Origin: Klebsormidium nitens
Taxonomy: Eukaryota; Streptophyta; Klebsormidiophyceae; Klebsormidiales; Klebsormidiaceae
NCBI GenBank assembly: GCA_000708835.1
Contig: DF237027.1
Location: forward strand, 169,188 to 233,187
Direction: 5' to 3'
DNA: 64,000 nt
This document shows, piece after piece, positions 1 through 11,900 of this stretch. Each line of letters opens with the position of its first letter. The first letter of the stretch is position 1. The notes beneath the pieces were generated by a model, which did not search any database, was not told where the DNA came from, and saw only the letters and a list, made by a program, of their open reading frames with translations. The translations under genes were made by a program, and so were the position numbers.

Positions 1-1480
1 TGTGAGAGACCAGAAAGCGCAGCGCAGTGTGGTCAGGGGTTTTTCCACCATAACAAAGCTTAAGCCTAGGTACCCGCTCCTCATTGGGCAGGGAGATCAA
101 AGAAGTTTCTTGACGGTGTCAGATTCGTAGTCCCAGCTTGTATAGCCCAATTTCCGGTCCAACCATTTCTCGATCCACATGCAGCGTTACTGGCGTAATA
201 CTTGTATGTGCTGGCGGACGAAGGATTTTTTGCTTTTTTGCTTTTTGATTGAACCTGACCAGATGTATTGAAAGTCGAGCCTAAGCCTCTGAGTACAAGC
301 TTTTTGAGCTTTTCGAAAGGGATTCACTACGGCGTCAGCATCTATGCGTAGCATGTATTTGTAGTCAGCAGATGCGGATACCCTGGATCTTTGTATTATT
401 AATCGCAATCAATCATTACGAACGAAGTCCTTCAGCGAAATTGAATTGAGGGGAGGCTATGAAAGTCATTGTGACGCCATGCGAGTTGCGGACCAGGCTT
501 GAATGCTTCATTATGCTAGCTTTTTCGAGCCACAGCTTCGGGCGATTGGGGGGGTCAACATAGTTCGTTTTGATTGGGGTGGTCAACATAGTACGCTTTG
601 ATTGAAGTGAGTCTCTTTGGCTCAATTCACAGGTACCATGATGCAGTACATGGGGATGCCGACGTCAGCCTTTGGGAGAATGGGGCACTGACGCGCAAGG
701 CCCTTCTCCGAGTCGGCCACTACTTGCCTGCGCAATTGGCAGCAGGGTCTGGAACACCAACACAGGACGACACGACTCCTCACGAAGGTCAGTACTTTTC
801 CGACCTTCGTCACTTGTGCCCGTCTGTGGACCAACAAATGGACGGTTTTTATTGGGCCAGAGATAAACATTTATCAACTATTTCGTGAGAATCAGACCTC
901 GGACACTCCCAAGTTGAACAAGAGTTGAGGTCATTGACGGAGTGAAGGTCGGCCAGATTGCCTTACGGCTCAGCAATGGAACCTCAAGCAATTGGCTTCA
1001 CAACTAGTATGGGACTTCAATCTGCTGCAGAGATCAGCGCACCAGAGATAAAGTTGGCACGGACCTTAGAAAAAGAAAAAGAAAAGCTGACGTTGTTTCA
1101 GGTGACGTTAAACTGGTTGACACTGATGTCACTAACTCAGACTCATGGTTTCACACCAGTTCATTATCTCGTACTTCCGGCCAGCCAATGATCAACTGAG
1201 GCGACCACAACGCCTTCATTAGCTGCAAATGCGTCAAGAAAAATTGCAAGACTTCACATTAAAAGATCTCGCTAGTACTCCCAATGAAAGTGGGCGAGTC
1301 ACTTGTCTCGTACTTACTGGTTGACCTCTTTCGCTGCTCAAGCATATGTGCAACTTCGAGCTAAGTTCTCTAAAGAGCTTCGGAGCTTGGCTCTATCACA
1401 GCGATGTGGTCGTTTGAACTACTTCCTTTGTGGGCGCAGTTTGTGTGCGCATGATCTCGGGTCCAGTGACGTGACGAACA
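1..1480. other. Intergenic, no convincing gene
   Basis: Only short open frames without recognisable protein character occur here on either strand. The stretch contains a T-rich track (about 221-253) and a 27-bp direct duplication (listed separately). It may hold the 3' part of an upstream gene, but nothing can be supported from the sequence. Confidence 0.5.
553..603. repeat. 27-bp direct repeat, two copies
   Basis: Two adjacent copies of a unit beginning GGTCAACATAG and ending TTTGATTG start at 553 and 580. They differ at a few positions. No function is suggested. Confidence 0.7.
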
Positions 1481-1490
1481 CATAAAAGGA
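1481..1490 (+). promoter_or_regulatory. TATA-like element of the TPR gene
   Basis: CATAAAAGGA lies about 75 bp upstream of the first in-frame ATG (1560) of the single-exon TPR gene, a normal distance for a TATA box with a short 5' UTR. Inference from motif and position only. Confidence 0.4.
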
Positions 1491-1559
1491 CCCAGCGAGT
1501 CGGTTCAAAGTCACAGCTCAGCTGCATCGAAGAATCATGTGGGCGCCAACAAAGAAGTC

Positions 1560-3020
1560 ATGACTTCTCGTGCAGGACGCCCTACCCTGACGTTCCACGT
1601 GCTCTTCCTCGAGTACGTGAGGCGCCAGGAAGGAGGGGACACGGCCAGAGCGGCGACTTTGGCTACGGTTGCGGACATGGATTGTGATGCGGGGACGGTG
1701 CAGCAGTTCAAGGGGGTTTGGGACGTGGTGGTCGTGGTTCTCGGCGCGCTCGACCTTTCGGACTTGGAGAAAGTTCGTGAGATTGGGAGCGAATATGAAA
1801 CCTACCTCCGAACCAATGGTGGGGATTACAAGACGGCAAAAGCGGTGCTTGAGAGCGGTCTTGAGATACTGGGGACGGGTCCGCGGGGTTGGAGGTGGAG
1901 GCTCGATCTTGCAGATGCCCTGGATTCGTTGGGGGTTTACAATCGTGCTGTGGAGATTGTTGAGGCTGTGGTCAAGGAACTAGAGCGCAGAGACGCACCT
2001 CCTCCTCCTGTCAAAAGAGTCCGAAAGAACAGCTGCAAATGGTGGCTTCCTTGCTTTAGTGGGCAGGGCGAGACCCCGGATCTAGAAGCTGATGACAAGC
2101 ATGACGCCGTGGTCTTTCAAGGAGGAGCAGACTTGGCAAACACTAGTCTGGATCTGGCAGGAGCGTGGAATGTGCAAGCGTCTATCTACAACAGACAAGG
2201 GAGGCGTGCAGAAGCGCTTCTGCTGTACGAGCAAAGCCTGCGTGTCAAGGAGAAGGCTGTAGACCCGGACCACCTCGATGTTGCCGCCACGCTGAACGAC
2301 ATGGCAGGTGTACTCGTGAAGCAAGGCAGGTTAGGCGAGGCACTGCCACTGTACCAGCGGGCTCTTTCCATCTTTGAGAAGGCTCAAGGACCGGATCACC
2401 CCAGCGTGGCCACCACGTTGAACAACATGGCGGGCCTGCTCTACTGTCAAGGCAAATACGATGATGCGCTGCCGATGTACCAGCGGAGCCTGCGCATCGA
2501 CGAGAAGGCTCTGGGCCCGGAGCACCCCGACGTGGCCGCCTCGTTGAACAACATAGCGATCCTGCTCACAAACCAGGGCAAACACGAGGAGGCGCTGCCG
2601 ATGTACCAGCGAAGCCTGCGCATCGAGGAGAAGGCTTTGGGCCCGAAGCACCCCCACGTGGCCACCACGTTGCACAACATGGCGAGCTTACTCAACGACC
2701 AAGGCAGATACGAGGAGGCCCTTCCGCTATATGAAAGGGCGCTTGCAATCGAAGAGAAGGCACTCGGTTCGGAACACCCTGAGGTAGCCACCACGTTGAA
2801 CAACATGGGGTCCGTGCTTTTCAACCAAGGCAGGTACGAGGAGGCGGTGCCACTGTACAAGAGGGCGCTCGAGATCCGGAAGAAGGCGCTGGGCCTCGAG
2901 CATCCCGACACAACGACCTCGAGGTCTAACTTGGAGGACGCCGAGCGAAAGGTGCGTCACCGGCTTCGTTTGGATGCCTCCGATTTGATGAAAGTTGGAT
3001 GCTTTGTATCCAGTGGTTGA
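1560..3020 (+). CDS. Kinesin-light-chain-type TPR repeat protein
   Basis: This is a single open frame. The ATG at 1560 is the first in-frame methionine; the frame is open a little further upstream without an ATG. It encodes about 486 residues. Residues about 200-470 are five to six tandem 42-residue TPRs of the kinesin light chain type, each with the pattern GRYEEALPLYxRAL.I.EKALG.EHP.VATTLNNMA. The N-terminal 200 residues look helical but match no domain I know. There is no NB-ARC or kinesin-binding heptad region in frame, so this is a free TPR scaffold rather than a true kinesin light chain. Such KLC-type TPR proteins are numerous in algae, cyanobacteria and fungi and act as protein-protein interaction surfaces; the partner is unknown. 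The intronless structure contrasts with the intron-rich neighbours and could reflect retroposition or expansion of the repeat family. Confidence 0.85.
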   Translation: MTSRAGRPTLTFHVLFLEYVRRQEGGDTARAATLATVADMDCDAGTVQQFKGVWDVVVVVLGALDLSDLEKVREIGSEYETYLRTNGGDYKTAKAVLESGLEILGTGPRGWRWRLDLADALDSLGVYNRAVEIVEAVVKELERRDAPPPPVKRVRKNSCKWWLPCFSGQGETPDLEADDKHDAVVFQGGADLANTSLDLAGAWNVQASIYNRQGRRAEALLLYEQSLRVKEKAVDPDHLDVAATLNDMAGVLVKQGRLGEALPLYQRALSIFEKAQGPDHPSVATTLNNMAGLLYCQGKYDDALPMYQRSLRIDEKALGPEHPDVAASLNNIAILLTNQGKHEEALPMYQRSLRIEEKALGPKHPHVATTLHNMASLLNDQGRYEEALPLYERALAIEEKALGSEHPEVATTLNNMGSVLFNQGRYEEAVPLYKRALEIRKKALGLEHPDTTTSRSNLEDAERKVRHRLRLDASDLMKVGCFVSSG

Positions 3021-6000
3021 TGATACGAGCATTCGAAGGATGGACTTCAGCTTTTCATGACTTCGATTTTCCCTCTGTTTTTGAAAGCCGAGGGCGAGGC
3101 ATTCACCGGAGGCAAGCGTGGAGCAGCCCTTATGCTCCGCGTAGGGGCGTACCTGGTTCTGAAAAGCCTGCGCAAAGCCTGTTGAGCAATCTGCGTTTTT
3201 ATTGCGAACCTGTGCGTCTCGAAGTCAAGGTCTTAAAAGTTGCGTGCTCAAAATATGCGCCAAAAGGAGTGGTTGCTGGCCAGGTTCGTCGACCAGACTT
3301 TAGATTTTCGTTCAGCGGGGACGGCGTTGGCTGACTCGTTCCCCGGTTGATATTCGAGGCTGCCAGATGCCGTTACATCACCGTATCTTGTACGACTTTC
3401 GCCGAACAAGCCACGTTTGCCTCGAAGTGCGTTCTTAGTCGAGAGCTTACATCATTCCTGCAGTCTGATGGTGGATTGGTAGTTGCAAGCTCGCTGATCG
3501 TTCACAAACCCAGATGTTCTCAACGTCGAAGGTTTCCACTCAAAAGCAGACCGGCCCATGCATCTGCGTCGGCGATCAACGAGGCTTCCCGCTGATATCA
3601 GCGTTTATGATTGTCGAGTCTTCGCTTGGTCTTCCTTCTGTTTCTAGCTACCTTGTCACTCTAAGTCCATTCTCTTTCTGACTGCAGTTGGCTGCGGTGC
3701 GCACGGACCAGGGGATGGGGTCGTCGGTCCGCGAGGATATTGCGGAAAGCAACACTTCGAATTCGGGGGCTCACGAGAACGTCGTTAGTCAGGAGCTTAC
3801 TTTGAATGATCTTTGAGAGGCCTGTCGCGCCTCGAGTTGTGTAGTCAAATGCATCAAAGCCAGATGCCTTACTGTTGCGCACCATTTCCGAAGCCCACCC
3901 GATCTGTGTACTCCGAGTCGTTTTGGTCGTGTATACGAGGTTAACAGGAACTCGTGTTGAGCCTAGGAAGGAAGAAGGTGGCGAGAGTTTGGCGAAGCGA
4001 TTAATTGATTGACTGCTCCGCCGTTATGATTCTCAAAGGGTGCCACGTCTTGCGAACTGTTCTTAAACGTTCCCAATCGACTTCGACAATCATGTGTATA
4101 GTTTTGAACCCCATCTGCTTTTCCAATGGAGTGCAACCATGAGAACATTGATTCGTCATGCATACTAAATCAGCGGTGTGGGCCTCGAATGAGGCCAAAG
4201 CATTGAACATGCATCTGTTCTTGCTTCCTGAATTCCCCGGGCAATTCCATGATGCAAATATGTTTCGCTATATGTGAGTCAGCTTGTGAAGGCTGCCAGG
4301 TCCAGCTTCATTAGGGCATTGAGGTGTGGTTGGAAGTTCGCCGTACGGCCGGCGCCCCTCATGACTCTTAATGCAGCAGAGCGACCTGAGACCTGTCCGA
4401 TCGAGAAACAGCGATTCAGATCCGAACGTGTGATGCATGTCACCGTTCAGAATGCCGCCCAGCTTGAGTGCGTCAGGCTTAACAAGCTGCCGCACGGGCT
4501 GGCCACTTCAGAGAGTCAGTATACTTAGAACAGAGCGGAGCCCGAGGCGCGCACGCGGCCGCGCCGTCCAGGACCGAGGCCGCCTGAGTACGGTCTTCTA
4601 TCTGGACGGCGCGGCCGCATCTGCGCCTCAGTAGCTGCATATAGTAGTCAGCATTTTGAAGTTAACAATAAAACCCGGCGCGGGCTGCTCGGCGTCGACT
4701 CTCTCGGGGACCACTAGGTCCTACTCGCGCAAAGCGCTGCTCGGTCGCAGTTGCAGGATTCTGAATGGCGCAGGCATGCGGTTCTCCAATCAGCACCGCT
4801 TTGGGATTGGGAAGGTTGGAGAGCGATTGAGCAGCAGAAGAAGTTTGACGGGCTGCACAAAGCTGCCGGCAAAGGTGACAGTTGCTAGAGCTGTACTATA
4901 TCAATCTTGCGCTTCTGAATTGAGGGCGGCCGAGGCGTCACCAATATCTCCACCTTCTAATCTTGATGCTCTGCCGTTTGCACATCCGTTCACCAATCCC
5001 TGTCGTTGTATGGGTTCTCAAGACATTTCCTAACAATTTGAATTGTCTCTCCGTCTCCTGCTGCCTTTCTTTCAGACGCCTGCTCCACCAGCAGTTCCAG
5101 CATGCCACCAAATTCAGCTCGCAAAAAGTAAATACACGATTCCGGTAAGTGAAGTTCGCGCGCCAACATGTACTCGCAACGCTTTTAAGCACTTTTACTC
5201 CCGGGCCGGGTCCCTCAGAACGTTGCAGTAAAGTCAGCTTCAATCTCAAAGATGGGTAAACGTGTGATCCGTTCAACTTGTTTTTGTTCACCATTTTCCC
5301 CTAAGTTGCACTAGATTCACCACGTAAAGTCAAAGGGAAGCTGACGCTTTAGTGGAGCAGGTGTAGTCTGGACTTTGATGATGGAGCCTGCAGATGAGAG
5401 CTGCCAATGCTTGCATGTCGCTCTACTCGGATCCAGTCATGATATAGCATCTTCTAGTTGCAGATTGCTATCTGCAATTACGAAAATGAGAAGGGAAGCC
5501 GAAAACGTGACAACAGGGGTGCACAGGATGCCCACAGCAGCTCGCAGGTAGGATCGTTTCCACTCCTTCTTCGCGTTTGTCAAATCAGCATTCAGCAATT
5601 TAAGTTATGTGCAAGGGAACTGTCTTACTTCAGGCACAGACGTTCCTCTGCGTTTCTACATCTTCAAGAAGTATTCCAGGTAAACCAAAAGACTTCCTTC
5701 TGCTGGTTGTATGTAAGATCTCATACACCGCTCTAGATTAGGATGAGGATGCCTGCTCAGTCGCGCTCTGGAGGATGAGAACCCACAAATGCCAAAATCG
5801 GACCGGACGTCCTTTCTCAAATACGGTGGGCTGGCATCAACTCAGAAAGTAATTCACTTGAATGAAAGAATGCATATTGTTCGTGAAACGAAGTCACTGT
5901 CGGTAGGGCGTACGCCGTATACCCCGTCTTCTCATTGTATGTGAATTATAAGAACGGAAACCTTGGGACAGGATTTTTACTTTTCTGCGTCTTACATCGC

Positions 6001-6036
6001 CATTCTCGGCTTGACACGTGTCACTTCTCTGCGCAG
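3021..6036. other. Intergenic, probably hides the 5' exon(s) of the next gene
   Basis: No frame here resembles a known protein. The downstream gene (exons from 6037) has no initiator in its first recognised exon, so a short first exon should lie in this interval. A possible donor after a short open segment sits near 5547, but I cannot decide between candidates. A GC-rich inverted repeat lies at 4544-4629. Confidence 0.4.
4544..4629. repeat. GC-rich inverted repeat, 27-nt arms
   Basis: Arm 4544-4570 pairs with arm 4603-4629 at 24 of 27 positions, separated by a 32-nt loop. The arms contain the NotI-like core GCGGCCGC and would form a very stable hairpin in DNA or RNA. No flanking gene is close. 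Confidence 0.75.
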
Positions 6037-7554
6037 GGAACTTTCGCATCCGATCAGATGACGTTCGCACTGCGTCACAGAGTGACCTCCCCCAGCTCTC
6101 GCGGCTGGCAGTCCAAGCAATCTCTCAAGTCCAGCATGGTCTCGTCGACGCACTCAGAACCAGAATCGAGAAGAACAGCGGAGCTCCGGCGGAAGACTGG
6201 CCGGAACGACCCCCGCCGGATCTCAAACACCGGATGTCGATCTCGAAAACCATAGAACGACAGGCAAAGAAGATTTTCCAGGCCGCCGAGCAGTGCACAT
6301 CCGTCGAGCAGAAGGCGCACGAGCTGTGCCATTGCTACGCCGCGCTGCGTCTGTGTTGCTCCGAGCTGCACTACGAGATTGAGCAATCCGCTGAGGAGGC
6401 GGAATTCTGGCGGAACGAAACCCGGGGGCTCGCGGAGGTGCGGCTGCAGGAGGCGCGAGAGGAAGCTGCGGAGGCCGAAAAGAGGGTACGTGGACCAACT
6501 GTTGAAGTCTTTCACTTTTTCAGGATCCGCTTCCAGCCGGATCGACTGTAAGGCTTGACGGTGGTTACGAAGGCAGTGAGCTTCGGTCATATGCTTGTCG
6601 ACCGCCGCTGCAGATGAGCCGACGCCTTCGCGTTTTGTGTCCGAAAGCTGTAGTTATTGTGTCTGAAAGCCTTCAAAAGCTCTAGGAGCCTCGTCGTTCT
6701 GGCACGCTCTCAGTCAATAGGCGGCGGTTCCAAACATCTGTGCGCGTTTGACGTTGATATCTTGGCTCACAATCTTAAACGGTGCATAAATTTCGATCTG
6801 GAATGCGAATTTCAGATCGTTTAGATCTGGGAAACGAAGTAGAGATTTTGTGTCCTACTTGGAACTGGTACTCTCAGCCCGCACAACAATCATCAGATAA
6901 TTTCTCAGGACATCGGCGTCTTCGTCACGACCTGATTACCTGATATCCTAAGCTCTCTCTGAACTTTTCTTTCGTCGAGCGAACGGCCCCCTGTTTTAGG
7001 CGGTTTGGCCACTTTCGACGACACGTGGCATCTCGATTTCCTTTTGGGGTAAGCACCTGGGCCGGCCCACGACGGGCCTCACACATTCCCAGACTGAAGC
7101 AATCCAAGAATGGCAGAAGGCCGTGAAGTCAGTTTCCGCTTTGCAAGACAAAATCATTCACCTCATCGAGCTCGAGCGCTCAGGCGAAGAAGAGGAGACC
7201 AACGACGAGATCTGGGTCGACTCAGACGGAGAATTGCAGATTCGATGGCGAAAGGAACTGAGCAAGAAGAGTAGCCGGTTCTTTTGGACAGGCATCGACA
7301 AAAAAGTCAATAGGGTTGGCTGGCCGTGGCTGCCAAAGGGAGTGACCGTTTCCGAGGAGCGCAAGGCTGCCGTTATGGAGGAAGCGTTCCGTGAGATGCG
7401 CGAGGTCTACGAAGGCTTGCAGCGCGAGCTCGCGCGCTCGGCGGCTGAAGCGGAGAGCTTGCGCAGGGCTGCGCCAGAAACGTGGAACGTGGGGGATCCA
7501 GTAACGAATGAGGGAGGGCAGGTTGAAGTCGAAAATGATCAAGCAGGAGAGTGA
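6037..7554 (+). CDS. EAEFWR/ALYE family protein, copy C (5' end not found)
   Basis: Two exons are supported: 6037-6485 (acceptor CTGCGCAG, donor GTACGT) and 7093-7554 (acceptor CATTCCCAG, stop TGA). They join in phase 0. The first exon encodes a helical segment ending with the motif EEAEFWRNE followed by a charged coiled coil. The second opens with a helical hairpin and ends with EEAFREMREVYEGLQREL followed by ARSAAEAESLRRAA. Two genes near 38-43 kb on the opposite strand share this two-domain plan and both motifs (EAEFWRSGP; ALYExxHxEL), so the three form a family. The family matches nothing I recognise. The exon/intron plan and motif conservation argue for a real gene; function, partners and location are unknown. 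Copy C has an extra basic/tryptophan-rich insert (around residues WPWLPKG) not seen in A or B. A 5' exon is expected upstream of 6037. Confidence 0.65.
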
Positions 7555-8995
7555 AGACTAAATGGTTCTGACTGCCATTGCGAGACAGAGGGAAACGAAC
7601 AATATAAATTTAGACTTGTGATCCTCTTCGTGATTTCTCTGCCAACGTCCGGGATGCATGCTGTGAGAGCGAGTACATATTTTTATCACAGTATTTGCGA
7701 ACCGTACTTAGTACACAACTTGGCCAGGGTCCGACCTGTGCTATGCTGCCGCAGTACTGTACTCGGTCACAATTCTCCGACAACGTTGGACTAGGTATTT
7801 AGGCGGACCCTTGTCGGCAATCAATCGAAGGCAGTATTGGCGGGCTGTTGAGCTCGGGCTGAACACTGGGTGCATGTCATCATGCGTGACGGCCGGCCGG
7901 GCCGGCCGCACATGCATGGCACGGGCCGCAAAAAATGATTTTGGTTGAGGCAAACGGTGCATACATCTCGTTTACGATATCGAAATGGTTGAGCTTAGGA
8001 ACTTCACTGCATGTTTGTGAGGCTCGCTGCGCGGCATCCACAGCCACAGTAGTGATTTGCATGACTAGCGAACGGAAGTCGAGATAATCTATATACCGCT
8101 TGCAAGCGGATCAAAATTCCCATATATATGTTCCATGGCGCCGGAATCACGATATCATTTGTCCGTCAGGCAAGCAGCTAATATAAAGTCTGCGGATGAC
8201 AATGCACCGGCTCGGCCATACCACATGCGCGTGCCGCAGCTATATTGAATCAAGTAAAGACCGGTAAACATACTTTTTCCTTTGAAGCAACGTATTAGTA
8301 CCGGTAGGTTGTTATCACAGTGACAGAAGCTCATGCATGAATTTTGCATATCTTCAGCTAGCCTGCCTGCCAGCCTGAGCCGCGCGCCCTACATGACCGG
8401 ATTCCGACTCGACACGCAGTCCACGGTACACCACAGAGATTACATCAGCCAATTTATTGGTCGTCTCAGTAGAATGATGAGGCACTGAGCACCAGCCACA
8501 TGTGCATCGGCATGACGCTCAGTTCATCAGTGGCGGCATGATGCAGCAATGCGTAAGCTCAGTGATGCGTGTTTTGTATCCGGTCGCCGTTGCACAGCAC
8601 GCGGCCACAGTGGCAAGGCTGTACTCCGCACAACTTACAGTATGAGCGGGGAGCGATTCACGTATTTTTAGTACAATGCGGAACGCAACTCGACGAATCA
8701 AACCGAAAACCGTATAGCCGAATATGGAAAACTTACAGAGCCAGCTGGCTCGTTGGACTGGCAAGGGATTCAAAAATCTGGCCCTGAGCGAGTCAATCCA
8801 TCTACCTACATGCACAGTCAAGACTTTCACGGCAGTCTCGTCCAATCGACATGAACCATTAGCACGTTCCTCGAGTAGGTTCCATGACAATTCCAACTGA
8901 CACAGCAATCTGCTTTCAAGCGTTAAACCCTCAAACTACTATCCCCAAACCAACCGACCTAAGGTTGACGCCTACGCAGCACCTTCGGCTCCCTT
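7555..8995. other. Intergenic between convergent genes
   Basis: This is the 3' flanks of copy C (+) and eIF3a (-). No supported frame. The stretch is rich in short palindromes (CATG, ATATAT, GCGC) and contains a 19-bp GGCCGGCC palindrome at 7890-7908. Confidence 0.5.
7890..7908. repeat. 19-bp perfect GC palindrome
   Basis: Two 9-nt arms (CGGCCGGCC and GGCCGGCCG) flank a single central G. It lies in an otherwise moderate-GC intergenic stretch. Similar GC hairpins occur in other intergenic gaps of the window (4544, 23356, 46999). Confidence 0.8.
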
Positions 8996-11900
8996 TTACC
9001 ACCTGCTGCGCGACCCCCCCCTGGGCTCCTCCCTATCCCGCGACGGATACGCCGACGAACCAGCGGCCCTCCTCGACGGAGGCACGTATCCCCCGGACGG
9101 CCTCTCCCCGTCTGCCGGTCTTGCTGGGGGGGGCGCAGCAGCGGCCGAGTCTGCCCCCGGTCGGCGCAGGTGCGCCGGAACAAACTTGCCGGGTGCAGGG
9201 GCCGGCCGGTCGTCCGAGCGGGCAGGCAACGGCTCGCGGGAAGAGACCGGTTCGCGGGCGCCGCGGGGGCGCCATTTGTCCTCTGATACGGCGGCGGCGG
9301 CAGGGGCGGCCGGTGCGGTGTCGCGATCGCCGGCCGCGGGACGCGGGCGCTCCCAGCGGTCCTCTGAGGGCGCAGCACGGGCGGCAGGCTCTGCTGAAGA
9401 GGGAGGAACAGGTGTGAGATCATGACGGCTTGTTTACCACGGCAGTCTCGGCAGGTTTGATAGCAAGGATGATAGCAAGGAGGCTCAGGAGCAAGAAAAT
9501 ATCAAAGGGCGCCTGAAAAGCCAGCAGGACTGCCAACAGCGTGGGCCACGAGTACGAGGACCAAGTGGAAAAGCCTAGTGATGAGCAGCCCGGCTGCACA
9601 AAGTGTGAAAGACAAACAGAAAAAACCACTGTGCTATGTGAGCATCCCTTCGCCAAGCAATCTCTCGACGCACCACTTTGCGGCGTTCTGTTCCAGCACT
9701 AGATGCACAACCACAATCGTACAAATGGCAGTGAAGAAGCGACTTGTGATTGGCACAACTGCTTGTGTGATCAGACCGCCAGACTACAATCCCCATACGA
9801 AAGTGCAAACCCGAAAATAGCGCCAGCTCCCACCTGGGCCATTCCCCCGCCGGCTGGGCGGCAAGAAGTCAGCACAATTGCTTCAGCCAAATTCCGTTTC
9901 CATTACTTAAACGGAAGTGCAAACACGGATTTGGCGCCAGCTTTGACGTGTGGCCCTGCCCCGCGCCTTGGCAGCACGAACTTGGCCGCCTTTTCTCGCG
10001 CTTCAGACCAATCGCCGAGCCCATGTTTCTCAAATGGCAATCCACACAAAAGTTCCAATCCTCAAAACGGCACTGCCAGAACAAAACTTTAAGCTTTAGA
10101 TATGAACTTAAGCGACAGCTCTCACCTGTGGCCTTCCCGCGCAGGCTGGGCGGCACGAACTTGGCGGGCTTCTCGCGCTCCTCCTTGAGCAGGCGCTCGC
10201 GCTCCTCCTGCGCGCGCCGCTGGGTCTCCGCCTCGCGCTCGCGCTGCCGCGCTGCAATCTCGTCCAGCTTGCGCAGCCGCTCCTCCTCCTCCGCGCGCTT
10301 CTTCTCGTCCTCTGCAACACGCGAGAAGTCGTGAGTCATTGGGTGCAGGTTTGGCCAAGCAACAGAAGGAGAGTGGGCTTCCGAGCAGACTCGTGAGTCA
10401 GCAGTCCAGTCGCTTCTTCTCCCCGCTTCGTGTCCTCCTCTACATCCCCCAAAGCAAAAGCAGGAGGCGTAAGGCTTCCTCTGAAGTGGAATAACAAGAA
10501 TCTATGACCGAAGGTTCCAGCAGCGGAATAACGGACCACCAACCCGCACTTTGCCCGCATGATGGTCCGCCAAAACAGGAACATCAGCAATAACCGGTTC
10601 GTCTCAGAATCAAGCCTACACAAATTCATCACCCAGACCTCAAAAGAAGCGAAATGAACTCGGTCCTCACCTTCGCGCTTGCGCGCCTCCTCCTCCTCCC
10701 GCTCCTTGCGCACGCGCTCCTCCTCCTGGCGCCGATAGTACTCCATCTTGCGCCGCTGCGCACGCTCCTGCTTGCGCAACTCGCGCGCTTCCGCGAGCCG
10801 CTCCTCGCGTTCGCGCTTGAGCCGCTCGAACTCGCCGCGGCGGCGGTCGACGACTTGTTCTTCGAAGGTGCTCTTGTCGCCCAGCATGCGCGTAAGGCGG
10901 TGCTTCTCCTTGAGGTCCTTGGCGTGCTGCTCCTGGCTCTCGCGGGCCAGCTCCTGCGACGATAACGAAGTTCTCTTTAATCCTCAACCGAGACGAGAAA
11001 CGGTATGTCAGGAATAAACAAGAAATGCTTTCCCTTTTCACAATTTTCGCGTGCTGCTCCTGGCTCTCGCAGGAAAGCTCCTAAGGGAGTACGGAAGGTG
11101 AGTGCTTTCCAGACAGCGTGCTCTACCTAAGACCCTTCCTGCGATATCTACTCTGTCAAATGCAGATTCAGACCGTCCAGAACAAACTTGTTTCGACAGT
11201 TGCTGCGGAGAATCTCGGCAAAGGAGAGCTTGTTTTGGGTTGACAGAAAGTGTGTCAAGATATTCAAAACAACGTTTGACGGGGTAAGAGTAGAAAAAGA
11301 TAAGGAAAGAGGGTTCAGGCCTTGATACGAAGTTCGTTGCCTCTTATTGACAAGACACTTGTTTCGAAATTAGCAGCAAGAAGCGCTGCCAATGATGGCC
11401 AAGTATGACACAGGATTGGTGAGTTGTGCTCTTCTTGGCTGAAGCGGACCAACAGTTACGCTGGCTCCTAACCCATATCTCCTGGCTGTGGGTTAAAAAA
11501 CAGTAAGAACTAATCGGATCCGCAGCTCCCGTTGCCACTACAAACTCCCTCCCGGCTCTGAAGTAAAGCTTCTAAGGCATAAATAAGAGAGTCAAGCAAC
11601 AACCCTTACCTCCTGCTGCTGGTTGTAGTAGACCTCGTCGTCCTGCTGGCGCTGCTTGAAGGCCTCGAGCAGCAGCGGGCGCTCGCGCTCGCGCTTGGCG
11701 CGCTCGAAGTAGTCCATGGTCTTGGACAGCTTGCTCAGCTTGCGCTCCAGCTCCTGCCGCTCGCGGATGCTCTCCGTCAGCGCCTCCTCCATCAGCTGAC
11801 GCTTGTTCAGCTTGCCGCCCTCCTGGGAAAGAGGTTGACGACCCGGGAACTCAGCAACGTTGTTAAATCTTGTGAGGCAGTCAAGCTGAGTGAATAGACT

